From Kiritimatiellia bacterium (GTDB lineage: Bacteria > Verrucomicrobiota > Kiritimatiellia > RFP12 > DVOR01), in contig JAFYMU010000189.1 of the NCBI GenBank assembly GCA_017548245.1, positions 1 through 6,686 of the forward strand: a stretch of DNA of 6,686 nt. The letters run 5' to 3'. The translations under genes were made by a program, and so were the position numbers. Below are positions 1 through 5,849 of this stretch, piece after piece. Under the pieces are notes generated by a model. The model had not been told where the DNA came from. It saw nothing but the letters and a program-made list of their open reading frames with translations, and made no database searches. The stretch's first letter is position 1; each line of letters opens with the position of its first letter.

Positions 1-210
1 AGAAACAGAATTACATAATGCGTTTGTATACGATATTCTTTGCTTAAAGCGTCTCGTCTCATCCTTGACTGTCGTCATTACTCGTTGAAACGTAAATTAA
101 ATAAAGGCCGTAATTTCGTTCGGTCAGTGGGGGAGAGGCGAACTTTACTTCATTGTTTTAAGCCAATTAATATTAGCTCTTATGTGAGATAAGACAGCGG
201 TTTATGGGAT
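1..210. other. Left-edge stretch with no supported gene
   Basis: No convincing gene, RNA or repeat was seen here. Two short frames run to or from the left edge: a 28-codon rightward frame ending with a stop at 86-88, and a leftward frame starting with ATG at 78-76 and still open at the edge (26 codons). Neither has a recognisable product or a good ribosome binding site, and they exclude each other. The next gene probably lies just outside the window. Confidence 0.4.
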
Positions 211-250
211 AAAAATAAGGCCTCGTTAGAGGTTTAACGAGGCCTTATTT
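211..250 (-). terminator. Rho-independent terminator of mnmG
   Basis: A perfect 16-bp inverted repeat (213-228 with 235-250) encloses a 6-nt loop. Read on the minus strand, the hairpin starts 20 bases after the mnmG stop codon and runs into a T-tract (complement of the A-run at 211-215). The stem core is GGCCTCG and its outer end is A/T. The right arm ends in ATTT on the plus strand, so weaker termination in the other direction is possible. Confidence 0.9.
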
Positions 251-270
251 GATGCACAAATTACGTTAAA

Positions 271-2565
271 TTATGACTTTGGAGCGTACTTTTCTTTACG
301 TAATGCAAGCGCCAAAAGGGAGAGATCAGCGGGGTTAACACCTGGTATTCCAGAGGCGCGACGCAGAGAATCGGGACGCTGCCGCATTAACTTTTCCATA
401 GCTTCATAACGCAATCCCTTAACAGCAGCGTAGTCAAAATCGGCCGGAATTAAAAGGCTTTCATCCCTACGGAGACGTTCGGCCTGCAGAGCTTCATGTG
501 CAATATAACCCTCGTATTTAGCACGTAAGGTAAGTTCCTCCTTCCAGTCCTCCGGAATCTCTGCGTAACGCGCTTCCCCCTCCCACTTAACCTGAGCGGC
601 AGATTCAAAGGTCTCCCCTTCGCGAGCCAACAACTTCCAACGGTTCAGTCCATTGCCATCCAGCCATTCGGTTCGCCAAGCAGCCTCAGTTTCCTGCAAC
701 CACTGAAGTTCGGCCTTACTGCGTTTCAAAAGCGAAGGCTCAACAATTCCGAGGCGGTCGGCATGATGATGAAGACGCAAATGTGCATCGCCAGGACGCA
801 AGAGTAAACGGCGTTCGGCACGCGATGTAAACATACGATAGGGTTCGTCCGTGCCCTTCGTAATCAAATCATCCACCATTACGCCGATATAGGCCTCGTC
901 ACGCGAAAGCACCATGGGGGCCTTTTCCAACACCGACAAAGCGGCATTGACACCGGCATAAAAACCCTGCGCAGCGGCCTCTTCATAACCCGTTGTGCCA
1001 TTGATTTGCCCTGCAAAATAGAGGTTCGGTTGTTCCTTCAACGCTAGGGTAGAGCTCAATGCGCGCGGATCAATACAGTCATACTCGATAGCATAAGCAG
1101 GAGCGGCAAAGACTGCGCGCGACAAACCGGGAACCGAACGCACCATCTGTAATTGCACATCCGCAGGCAAGGAATTCGATAAACCATTGGGATAACACCA
1201 TGGGCAATCGCCGCCCTCGGGTTCCAAAATCACATGGTGCCCCCCACGATCGCCAAATTTAACAATCTTATCCTCAATACTCGGACAATAACGAACCCCT
1301 TCGCCCTGAATATCGCCACCATACAAGGCGGAAGCTTGTAAATTCTCGCGAATAATGGCATGCGTTTCCATCGTTGTGTGAGATAAATAACACGGCAATT
1401 GAGAGGTTTCTGCACGCGAAAATGCGGCCAACATCTCCCCTGTCGGTTCGAAATCCACCCCCTGATTTGATTCAATCACGGGCGTTTCGATGGAAGTTTC
1501 CGACTCAACCGAACGGTAGGTAGCAAATCCATCCACCATTCTCCAGATAGGATTCACAGATAATTGTTCACCCTCTAAACCGAACGCAACGCCAGAAAAC
1601 GTTGTTCCACGTGGAACATTTTCCGATTCAATTTCTGTACTTTCCACTGTTCCACGTGGAACATTTTCTTGATTTAAGACCATCTCATCCTGTGTTCCAC
1701 GTGGAACATTTGCGTTTTGAGTATCTGACTTTTTGGCGTTAATTGTTCCACGTGGAACATTATTTTCAGAATCCGTTTCCCCATCTTCCATTGTTCCACG
1801 TGGAACATTTTTCATCTTGCAGTAGTCTTGGGTTAGACGCATCCGTTGGGAGAAGAAGGGAATTGGATTCGTCTCCCCTTCTTGGCGTTGGACTAAATGC
1901 CAATCAATTGAATCGTTCAAGATGCGCGGAGGGGTTCCAGTTTTCAACCTTCTCCACCCAATCAACGGTGAGATTTTCTTTAAGATTTCAGGCAACTGAA
2001 TTGCGGGGCGGGCGTCACCGCCACCATCCTTCCCTTCGTGACCGATCCAAATCTTTCCACCGAGGGAGGTTCCTGAGGTGATTACAATTTTCGAACCGTA
2101 ATAGCGGCGTCCATCCTCTAACTTCACCCCTGTAATTACTTCTTTTTCACCCGTTTTATTTTCTTCCATTGGGGCAGTGAGAAAGTCAATTACGGTTCCT
2201 TCCACCACTGTCAAACCCGATAATGAGGCCGCCACTTTCGCCATACGTTTGGAATATTCAGCCTTATCACACTGCACACGAACCGCTCGCACGGCTGGCC
2301 CACGCGACGCATTAAGCATTCGATATTGCAATCCGGTTAAGTCGGCGTTCAAACCCATTTCGCCACCCAACGCATCGAGTTCGGCCACCAGGTGAGATTT
2401 TGCCAAACCGCCAACTGCGGGGTTGCAGGGCATCAATCCCAAAGTGTCCCGTTGGGAGGTAATTAAAAAGACTGTACAACCCATTCGAGCGGCGGCAAAG
2501 GCGGCTTCGCAACCCGCATGCCCAGCTCCAATGACCAGAATATCTGCTTTATTTGATGTGTCCAT
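271..2565 (-). CDS. mnmG: tRNA uridine-5-carboxymethylaminomethyl modification enzyme MnmG (GidA), with a parS-bearing insertion
   Basis: MnmG works with MnmE as an FAD-dependent enzyme that installs the carboxymethylaminomethyl group on U34 of certain tRNAs in the cytoplasm. Visible are the N-terminal Rossmann motif GAGHAG (residues 13-18), the PCNPAVGG loop with Cys47, KTGTPPR (208-214), LPCYLSHT with Cys392 (the second catalytic Cys, Cys277 in E. coli), RYCPSIEDK (425-433), the second FAD-site motif [17 protein letters not shown] (518-534), [11 protein letters not shown] (574-584) and the MnmE-binding C-terminal region with KYEGYI (683-688). The protein has 764 residues against about 630 in the family. 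The excess is an insertion of roughly 135 residues around 240-389, just before Cys392, which holds five NVPRGT hexapeptides encoded by parS sites. The start at 2565 was chosen because the Rossmann fold begins there, GGAA lies 6 bases upstream, and a TATAAT promoter element lies between this start and the upstream alternative at 2655. The gene is probably functional, because all motifs are intact and the frame is open throughout. Confidence 0.96.
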   Translation of the reverse strand: MDTSNKADILVIGAGHAGCEAAFAAARMGCTVFLITSQRDTLGLMPCNPAVGGLAKSHLVAELDALGGEMGLNADLTGLQYRMLNASRGPAVRAVRVQCDKAEYSKRMAKVAASLSGLTVVEGTVIDFLTAPMEENKTGEKEVITGVKLEDGRRYYGSKIVITSGTSLGGKIWIGHEGKDGGGDARPAIQLPEILKKISPLIGWRRLKTGTPPRILNDSIDWHLVQRQEGETNPIPFFSQRMRLTQDYCKMKNVPRGTMEDGETDSENNVPRGTINAKKSDTQNANVPRGTQDEMVLNQENVPRGTVESTEIESENVPRGTTFSGVAFGLEGEQLSVNPIWRMVDGFATYRSVESETSIETPVIESNQGVDFEPTGEMLAAFSRAETSQLPCYLSHTTMETHAIIRENLQASALYGGDIQGEGVRYCPSIEDKIVKFGDRGGHHVILEPEGGDCPWCYPNGLSNSLPADVQLQMVRSVPGLSRAVFAAPAYAIEYDCIDPRALSSTLALKEQPNLYFAGQINGTTGYEEAAAQGFYAGVNAALSVLEKAPMVLSRDEAYIGVMVDDLITKGTDEPYRMFTSRAERRLLLRPGDAHLRLHHHADRLGIVEPSLLKRSKAELQWLQETEAAWRTEWLDGNGLNRWKLLAREGETFESAAQVKWEGEARYAEIPEDWKEELTLRAKYEGYIAHEALQAERLRRDESLLIPADFDYAAVKGLRYEAMEKLMRQRPDSLRRASGIPGVNPADLSLLALALRKEKYAPKS
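1603..1618. promoter_or_regulatory. parS: parS site 1
   Basis: Exact TGTTCCACGTGGAACA palindrome, encoding the last NVPRGT of MnmG (residues 316-321). It is the copy farthest from dnaA. Confidence 0.93.
1648..1663. promoter_or_regulatory. parS: parS site 2
   Basis: Exact TGTTCCACGTGGAACA palindrome, encoding MnmG residues 301-306. It starts 45 bp after site 1. Confidence 0.93.
1693..1708. promoter_or_regulatory. parS: parS site 3
   Basis: Exact TGTTCCACGTGGAACA palindrome, encoding MnmG residues 286-291. It starts 45 bp after site 2. Confidence 0.93.
1744..1759. promoter_or_regulatory. parS: parS site 4
   Basis: Exact TGTTCCACGTGGAACA palindrome, encoding MnmG residues 269-274. It starts 51 bp after site 3. 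Confidence 0.93.
1792..1807. promoter_or_regulatory. parS: parS site 5
   Basis: Exact TGTTCCACGTGGAACA palindrome, encoding MnmG residues 253-258. It starts 48 bp after site 4 and is the copy nearest dnaA, about 1.8 kb from its start codon. Confidence 0.93.
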
Positions 2566-2623
2566 AATGGATTCCAAATTCGTCTCAAAATCGGTTCGAC
2601 AATCGCGCCATTCGTTTCCCCAT

Positions 2624-2629
2624 ATTATA
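2624..2629 (-). promoter_or_regulatory. Candidate mnmG promoter -10 element
   Basis: A perfect TATAAT on the minus strand lies 58 bases upstream of the chosen mnmG start, which would give a leader of about 50 bases. No good TTGACA-like -35 element lies 16-18 bases further upstream, so the promoter is only partly supported. Its position inside the longer open frame argues against translation starting at 2655. Confidence 0.5.
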
Positions 2630-3126
2630 ACAAGCCTAGGCCATTTTTTCCGCATTTCCTTTTCGCTAAATTCGGGGTTCGGTTTTTACCCCTTCCGCCC
2701 GAGTCTAAATCATTATGCGACTACAACTAGGTTAAGATTGAAGAACGCTTAGGGCGATTTTGGAATAGCGAATAGGGGAGAGTGAGTGGAATGGCGAACC
2801 CCTTCTGTTCCACATCAAAACGTTCTCGCGAAGAAGCGCCATGTAATCCAATATGCAAACGACGATTATTGCCTTGAGCATGGCAAACTGATTCAGTACA
2901 CAAAGTGAGCTTCTATCATAACCATACTGAAGCCATTCACCCTATAGACAGTGACTGTGCATTGGACAACAGCAAGATTATTCAGTGTACAGTTGCGCTT
3001 TTGGCGAATAGGTGAGGCGCGCATTCTAGAGGGAATAACATTGTCTCATCATGACGATACGTTTTAAAATCTGTGACACCATCGGAGTTGTTTCAATCGC
3101 CGTTTTAGTGTTGTGAAAACGATTGG
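2630..3126. other. Non-coding stretch between the mnmG promoter and the repeat block
   Basis: About 500 bases without a supported gene. The longest leftward frame with an ATG (2881 to 2732, 49 codons) lacks a ribosome binding site and any recognisable product. Small symmetric elements are present: a 7-bp inverted repeat (2892-2898 with 2925-2931), the 11-nt palindrome ACAGTGACTGT (2948-2958) with another ACAGT at 2989-2993, and a parS-like half site TGTTCCAC at 2806-2813. The sequence GCGAATAGG occurs twice (near 2768 and 3004). No assigned function; it may be flanking origin sequence. Confidence 0.45.
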
Positions 3127-3237
3127 CAACATAAGCGATGTAACTCAAGTTATATTGAAGCTCAATGTAAGTTACATTGACATTCAATATAAGTTACTTT
3201 GAAACGCAATCTAAGTTGAGTTGCATCGCTTATGTTG
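3127..3237. repeat. Large nested inverted repeat upstream of oriC
   Basis: Arms 3127-3148 and 3216-3237 are 22 bases each and complementary except for one position that would form a G-T wobble. Nested inside are a perfect 10-bp pair (3150-3159 with 3183-3192) and a perfect 9-bp palindrome with a one-base centre (3162-3180). Single-stranded DNA or RNA from this block could fold into an extended hairpin, and as duplex it could form a cruciform or bind dimeric protein. No T-tract follows it, so it does not look like a terminator. Confidence 0.8.
3147..3234 (+). repeat. Four 22-bp tandem repeats (iteron-like)
   Basis: AAGTTA or AAGTTG recurs at exactly 22-bp steps (3147, 3169, 3191, 3213). The first three units agree pairwise at 17 of 22 positions, with consensus AAGTTA, two variable bases, TTGA, four variable bases, CAAT, one variable base, T. 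The fourth is degenerate (about 12 of 22 against the third). Each core is itself near-palindromic (CAAT-n-TAAGTTA-nn-TTGA). A period of two helical turns puts every unit on the same face of the DNA, as in iterons bound by origin or regulator proteins. The AAGTTA core is shared with the candidate DnaA boxes downstream. The binding protein is unknown. Confidence 0.7.
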
Positions 3238-3357
3238 GTGACCCTTATTGATGGGGCAGTTCAACTCAAATTGCCTCCATTGGGCAGCGTATTTACCCTC
3301 AATTTTGAGGTTAGGCGCTGGGAATTGGTACTCATTTTGCGATACGTTTTCAACAAA

Positions 3358-3367
3358 GTTATTAACA
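3358..3367 (+). promoter_or_regulatory. Candidate DnaA box, GTTATTAACA
   Basis: First of four exact copies of the motif, read on the plus strand. It matches TTATnnACA but carries TA where the classical box has CC. Confidence 0.6.
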
Positions 3368-3381
3368 AATCTGTTAAAAAG

Positions 3382-3390
3382 TTATCTACA
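3382..3390 (+). promoter_or_regulatory. DnaA box, TTATCTACA
   Basis: One mismatch from the classical TTATCCACA, and the closest match to it that I found. It is preceded by AAAAG, as are other boxes of the set. Confidence 0.7.
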
Positions 3391-3393
3391 GCT

Positions 3394-3403
3394 TGTTAAT
3401 AAC
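3394..3403 (-). promoter_or_regulatory. Candidate DnaA box, GTTATTAACA
   Basis: Exact copy on the minus strand (TGTTAATAAC on plus). It faces the TTATCTACA box with three bases between them. Confidence 0.6.
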
Positions 3404-3460
3404 TTTCAAATAACTTTATTAAGTCATTTATTTTTTAACATCTTACGATTTTTCAACAAC

Positions 3461-3470
3461 TGTTAATAAC
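3461..3470 (-). promoter_or_regulatory. Candidate DnaA box, GTTATTAACA
   Basis: Exact copy on the minus strand, placed just upstream of the dnaA promoter and its inverted repeat. Confidence 0.6.
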
Positions 3471-3481
3471 GCGTTTATGAT

Positions 3482-3505
3482 TTGTCTAGAAAGAATGATA
3501 GACAA
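3482..3505. promoter_or_regulatory. Inverted repeat overlapping the dnaA promoter (possible operator)
   Basis: TTGTCTA (3482-3488) and TAGACAA (3499-3505) form a perfect 7-bp inverted repeat with a 10-base centre. The right arm contains the proposed -35 hexamer, so a dimeric protein bound here would compete with RNA polymerase. A run of seven Ts follows at 3510, but the stem is AT-rich and lies upstream of dnaA, so a terminator is less likely. Confidence 0.45.
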
Positions 3506-3527
3506 GGGCTTTTTTTGGTGTCATAAT
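3499..3527 (+). promoter_or_regulatory. Predicted dnaA promoter
   Basis: The -35 TAGACA (3499-3504) and -10 CATAAT (3522-3527) each match the sigma-70 consensus at five of six bases and are separated by the optimal 17 bases. Transcription would begin near 3534, about 55 bases before the dnaA start. A GTTATTAACA box lies in that leader, which suggests autoregulation by DnaA. Confidence 0.65.
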
Positions 3528-3542
3528 AGTGGTGTTTTAGAA

Positions 3543-3552
3543 GTTATTAACA
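3543..3552 (+). promoter_or_regulatory. Candidate DnaA box in the dnaA leader, GTTATTAACA
   Basis: Exact copy on the plus strand, just downstream of the predicted transcription start and 36 bases before the dnaA start codon. The position suits repression of dnaA by its own product. Confidence 0.6.
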
Positions 3553-3588
3553 GTCTTTTAACATTTGATTAACATTGTGAGTAGTTTT

Positions 3589-5010
3589 ATGAATACAAAT
3601 GAACCTTTTTCCGCTGAGTCGTTGTGGAACCGTATCCGTGATCATTTGCTTACCGTCCTTGGAGAATTGACGGTGATGAACCATTTTGGGATGGACAGCA
3701 AAGGCATCTCCCTGACTGACAATACTTTGACGGTGGAACTCGAAGAGAAGAAAAACGCCTCTGAGCTCTCCCAACAGTTCGCCTACTTCATCCAAAATGC
3801 CTTGCGCACAGTGAACGCTCCTGCTGGCATGAAGATCCACTTCCAGCACGTTGCGGCACCCAAACAAGACATTCCCGTTATGAACGTCAATACGCCCATT
3901 TCCCAAGAAGCGCAAGATGCGGCCAAGACTATCAACGAGAAGATGACCTTCGAATCCTTCGTGCAAGGCCCCAACAACAGCTTCCCTTTGGCTATGGCCC
4001 GTTTTGTGGCGCAAAACGCTGCTGATGGTTCTCGCGCCAACGAAGATTCCAACCATACCAACCCGCTCTTCCTCTATGGCCCCACTGGTGTTGGCAAGAC
4101 CCACTTAATGCACGCTATCGGCAACCTCGCCCGCAAGCTCAACCCCAATCTCATCGTTCGCTACACCACCACCGAAGCCCTCCTCAACGAATACGTCGCT
4201 TCGTGGTCCACTGACGCCAACAAAGAAGCCTTCCGTCGCAAATTCCGCACCGTTGACATCCTCTTGGTTGACGATATCCAGTTTATGGCCAAGCGCGAAG
4301 GTCTTCAGAACGAATTCTTCAACATCTTTAACGCACTCAAAGACAACCAACGCAAGATCGTGATGACCAGTGACCGCGCCCCCAAGGACGTTCCCGACTT
4401 GATGGACCGCTTGGTCAGCCGTTTTGAGAGCGGCATCTGCGCAGACGTCGATATGCCCGCCTACGAAACGCGCCTCAACATCCTCAAGATGAAACTGCGC
4501 GCCTTCCCAGACATCGCCCTCAACAACAACGTCCTCGACTTCATCGCCCAAAAGGTCACCAGTAGCGTGCGAGCCCTCGAAGGAGCCCTCTCCTGCACGA
4601 TGAACTACGCGCGCATGTTCCCTGGCAACCGCGAAGCCGTCACCGTGGACGTCCTCGAAAAGAGCATCCTGAAAAACTTCATCGCAGAAGAAAACTCCAT
4701 CGTCAAACTCACCTGTCTGGACATCCAGAAAACCGTTTGCGCCTACTACGACATCTCCATCCAAGACCTCAACGGTAAAAGCCGCGAACAACACATCGCC
4801 ATTGCCCGCCAGGTTGCCGTTTTTCTCTGCCGCAAACTCACCGACTGCTCTGCCACCGAAGTGGGCCGCACCTTCAACCGCACCCACGCCACCATCCTCT
4901 ACGCCTGCAACACCATTTACGACCTCTACAAGCAAAATGATGCCAAGACCACCACGGCGCTCAAAACGATTGTCTCCAAACTCGGCCGCTCCATTAGCGA
5001 TCTCAACTAA
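3589..5010 (+). CDS. dnaA: Chromosomal replication initiator protein DnaA
   Basis: DnaA is the AAA+ ATPase that binds boxes at oriC, melts the duplex and loads the helicase. The 473-residue protein shows domain I at the N-terminus (SLWNRI), a short linker, then domain III from MTFESFV (about 119) with Walker A GPTGVGKT (164-171), Walker B LLVDDIQ (225-231), sensor 1 TSDRAP (260-265), the VSRFESG arginine-finger region (276-282) and sensor 2 SSVRALEGAL (325-334). Domain IV has KSREQHIAIARQ (397-408). The base-reading motif is FNRTHATILYA (429-439) where the family usually has FGGRDHTTVLHA, so one residue is lost and the Asp and first Thr of DHTT are replaced. Length matches the family (E. coli 467). 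The ATG at 3589 was preferred over in-frame TTG 3565 and GTG 3577, but none has a strong ribosome binding site. The gene favours C-ending codons, unlike the transporter downstream. Confidence 0.96.
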   Translation: MNTNEPFSAESLWNRIRDHLLTVLGELTVMNHFGMDSKGISLTDNTLTVELEEKKNASELSQQFAYFIQNALRTVNAPAGMKIHFQHVAAPKQDIPVMNVNTPISQEAQDAAKTINEKMTFESFVQGPNNSFPLAMARFVAQNAADGSRANEDSNHTNPLFLYGPTGVGKTHLMHAIGNLARKLNPNLIVRYTTTEALLNEYVASWSTDANKEAFRRKFRTVDILLVDDIQFMAKREGLQNEFFNIFNALKDNQRKIVMTSDRAPKDVPDLMDRLVSRFESGICADVDMPAYETRLNILKMKLRAFPDIALNNNVLDFIAQKVTSSVRALEGALSCTMNYARMFPGNREAVTVDVLEKSILKNFIAEENSIVKLTCLDIQKTVCAYYDISIQDLNGKSREQHIAIARQVAVFLCRKLTDCSATEVGRTFNRTHATILYACNTIYDLYKQNDAKTTTALKTIVSKLGRSISDLN

Positions 5011-5039
5011 TCCAGCCGCCCAATCGTTTTTTTCAAACC

Positions 5040-5072
5040 ACCGCCACAGCCCCCTGTGGCGGTTCGTTTTTT
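5040..5072 (+). terminator. Rho-independent terminator of dnaA
   Basis: A 10-bp GC-rich stem (5040-5049 with 5054-5063) with a CCCC loop is followed by a run of six Ts (5067-5072). It begins 30 bases after the dnaA stop codon and separates dnaA from the next gene. Confidence 0.92.
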
Positions 5073-5084
5073 GATGACACCGTG

Positions 5085-5112
5085 GTTGCAAGAGTAGTAA
5101 ATGGGATATACT
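5085..5112 (+). promoter_or_regulatory. Candidate promoter of the oxidoreductase gene
   Basis: TATACT (5107-5112) is a good -10 hexamer. The best upstream element is GTTGCA or TTGCAA (from 5085/5086) at a short spacing of 15-16 bases. The leader would be about 100 bases. An imperfectly supported inverted repeat, CACAAT (5180-5185) with ATTGTG (5197-5202), lies in that leader just before the ribosome binding site. Confidence 0.4.
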
Positions 5113-5221
5113 AGAGGTATTCTCCAGATGGTTTAAGTCCCAAACAACGGTGCAGTTGCGCTCCTTGTTCCCCTCGCGACACAATTAAGGTAAGTCATTG
5201 TGCAGAAAGAAGGAATCTCAA

Positions 5222-5791
5222 ATGAAAACGGTACTTTATGTGAATGCCTGTGTGACGCGTAATGTGGCGTCGCGAACGCATCGTTTGGCACAGGCCTATT
5301 TGGATAAACGTTGCAACGATTGTCGCATTGAAACCGTTGTTCTAGAACAGCTTTCCTTAACACCTTTGACAGGGGAGGGATTAGCCGAACGTGAGGAGGC
5401 GATTCGCACGGGTGATTTTTCGAACCCCACCTTTGCCCTTGCGCGTTCCTTTGCCGCCGCTGATGAAGTGGTGATCGCAGCACCCTATTGGGATATGAGC
5501 TTTCCAGCGTTGGTCAAACTCTATCTCGAACAACTTTGCGTGAATCGGCTCACCTTTCAATATGACGAAACAGGGCGGCCACGCGGTCTCGTGAATGTCA
5601 AAAAAGTGGTCTACATCACCACCTCTGGTGGACCGATTGGTGAGGCAAACTTGGGTTTTGATTACGTCAAAGCCCTCTTCTCCAAACTCTTTGAAGTTAC
5701 CGACTTTGCCTTCTTTAGCGCAGAAGGATTAGACATCTACGGCAACAACCCAGAAGCCATCCTCACCGCAGCTATCAGCAAGATAGACTAG
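5222..5791 (+). CDS. Flavodoxin-fold NAD(P)H-dependent oxidoreductase (AzoR-like)
   Basis: The 189-residue cytoplasmic protein belongs to the Flavodoxin_2 family of FMN-dependent NAD(P)H quinone/azo reductases (E. coli AzoR has 201 residues). Visible are the first beta strand and phosphate-binding loop (KTVLYVNACVTRNVASRTHRL from residue 2), a helix, the core strand and FMN loop VVIAAPYWDMSFPALVK (83-99), LTFQYDETGRPRGL (110-123), the strand and loop VVYITTSGG (129-137), and the late FFSAEGLDIYG segment. Likely role: two-electron reduction of quinones, azo compounds or other electrophiles; the true substrate is unknown. The start at 5222 has AGGA seven bases upstream (5211-5214), so the earlier in-frame TTG at 5198 is unlikely. 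A transporter gene follows after 58 bases with no terminator between, so an operon is possible. Confidence 0.88.
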   Translation: MKTVLYVNACVTRNVASRTHRLAQAYLDKRCNDCRIETVVLEQLSLTPLTGEGLAEREEAIRTGDFSNPTFALARSFAAADEVVIAAPYWDMSFPALVKLYLEQLCVNRLTFQYDETGRPRGLVNVKKVVYITTSGGPIGEANLGFDYVKALFSKLFEVTDFAFFSAEGLDIYGNNPEAILTAAISKID

Positions 5792-5849
5792 TATTTAGAC
5801 GTACATTCACATCCTCATATTGAAAAACAGTTTTTGAAAGACACATTGA

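Larger units (their letters stand above)
1603..1807. repeat. parS: Cluster of five parS centromere sites inside mnmG
   Basis: Five identical copies of the 16-bp perfect palindrome TGTTCCACGTGGAACA lie within 205 bp, with starts 45, 45, 51 and 48 bp apart. The sequence matches the conserved bacterial chromosomal parS consensus (TGTTNCACGTGNAACA) bound by ParB/Spo0J. Each copy is followed by TT on the plus strand, so 18 bp are invariant. The intervals are multiples of three, so each site is read in mnmG as Asn-Val-Pro-Arg-Gly-Thr. The intervening sequence is dissimilar between copies, so the DNA site itself is what is conserved. ParB loaded here would spread over mnmG and the nearby origin and recruit SMC and ParA for segregation. 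Neither parA nor parB lies in the window. Confidence 0.95.
3340..3575. other. oriC: Predicted chromosomal origin of replication (oriC), AT-rich DnaA-box region
   Basis: This strongly AT-rich segment directly upstream of dnaA holds four exact GTTATTAACA motifs in both orientations, one TTATCTACA that differs by one base from the classical TTATCCACA box, and several near matches such as TGATTAACA (3566-3574). The flanking sequence is also repeated, with AAGTTAT or its complement occurring about five times. Box clusters next to dnaA in AT-rich DNA are typical of bacterial oriC, and the adjacent parS cluster agrees. A discrete unwinding element was not resolved; the T-rich run around 3404-3455 is the best candidate. 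Confidence 0.8.

Noticed and set aside
1603..1807. CRISPR array
   Set aside because: The repeat is a 16-bp perfect palindrome, the spacers vary from 29 to 35 bp and are coding, and the sequence matches parS.
1743..2081. Rightward 112-codon frame opposite mnmG, beginning MFHVEH
   Set aside because: It is an antisense shadow. The FHVEH peptides are merely the parS palindromes read on the other strand.
2566..2655. Thirty extra N-terminal codons on MnmG from an ATG at 2655
   Set aside because: The family starts just before the Rossmann motif, a TATAAT element lies inside this extension, and the extension has no family resemblance.
2732..2881. Leftward 49-codon frame between mnmG and the repeat block
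   Set aside because: It has no ribosome binding site and no recognisable product, despite a hydrophobic start.
2991..3000. CAGTTGCGCT shared with 5152-5161
   Set aside because: It is a single 10-base match with no extended similarity on either side and is probably chance.
3248..3466. Rightward 72-codon frame in the oriC segment
   Set aside because: It covers the DnaA-box repeats, its composition follows AT-rich DNA, and no ribosome binding site or family match is seen.
4105..5184. Leftward 359-codon open frame opposite dnaA and its downstream region
   Set aside because: The C-ending codon bias of dnaA removes stops from the opposite strand. The product is low in complexity, resembles nothing known, and crosses the dnaA terminator.
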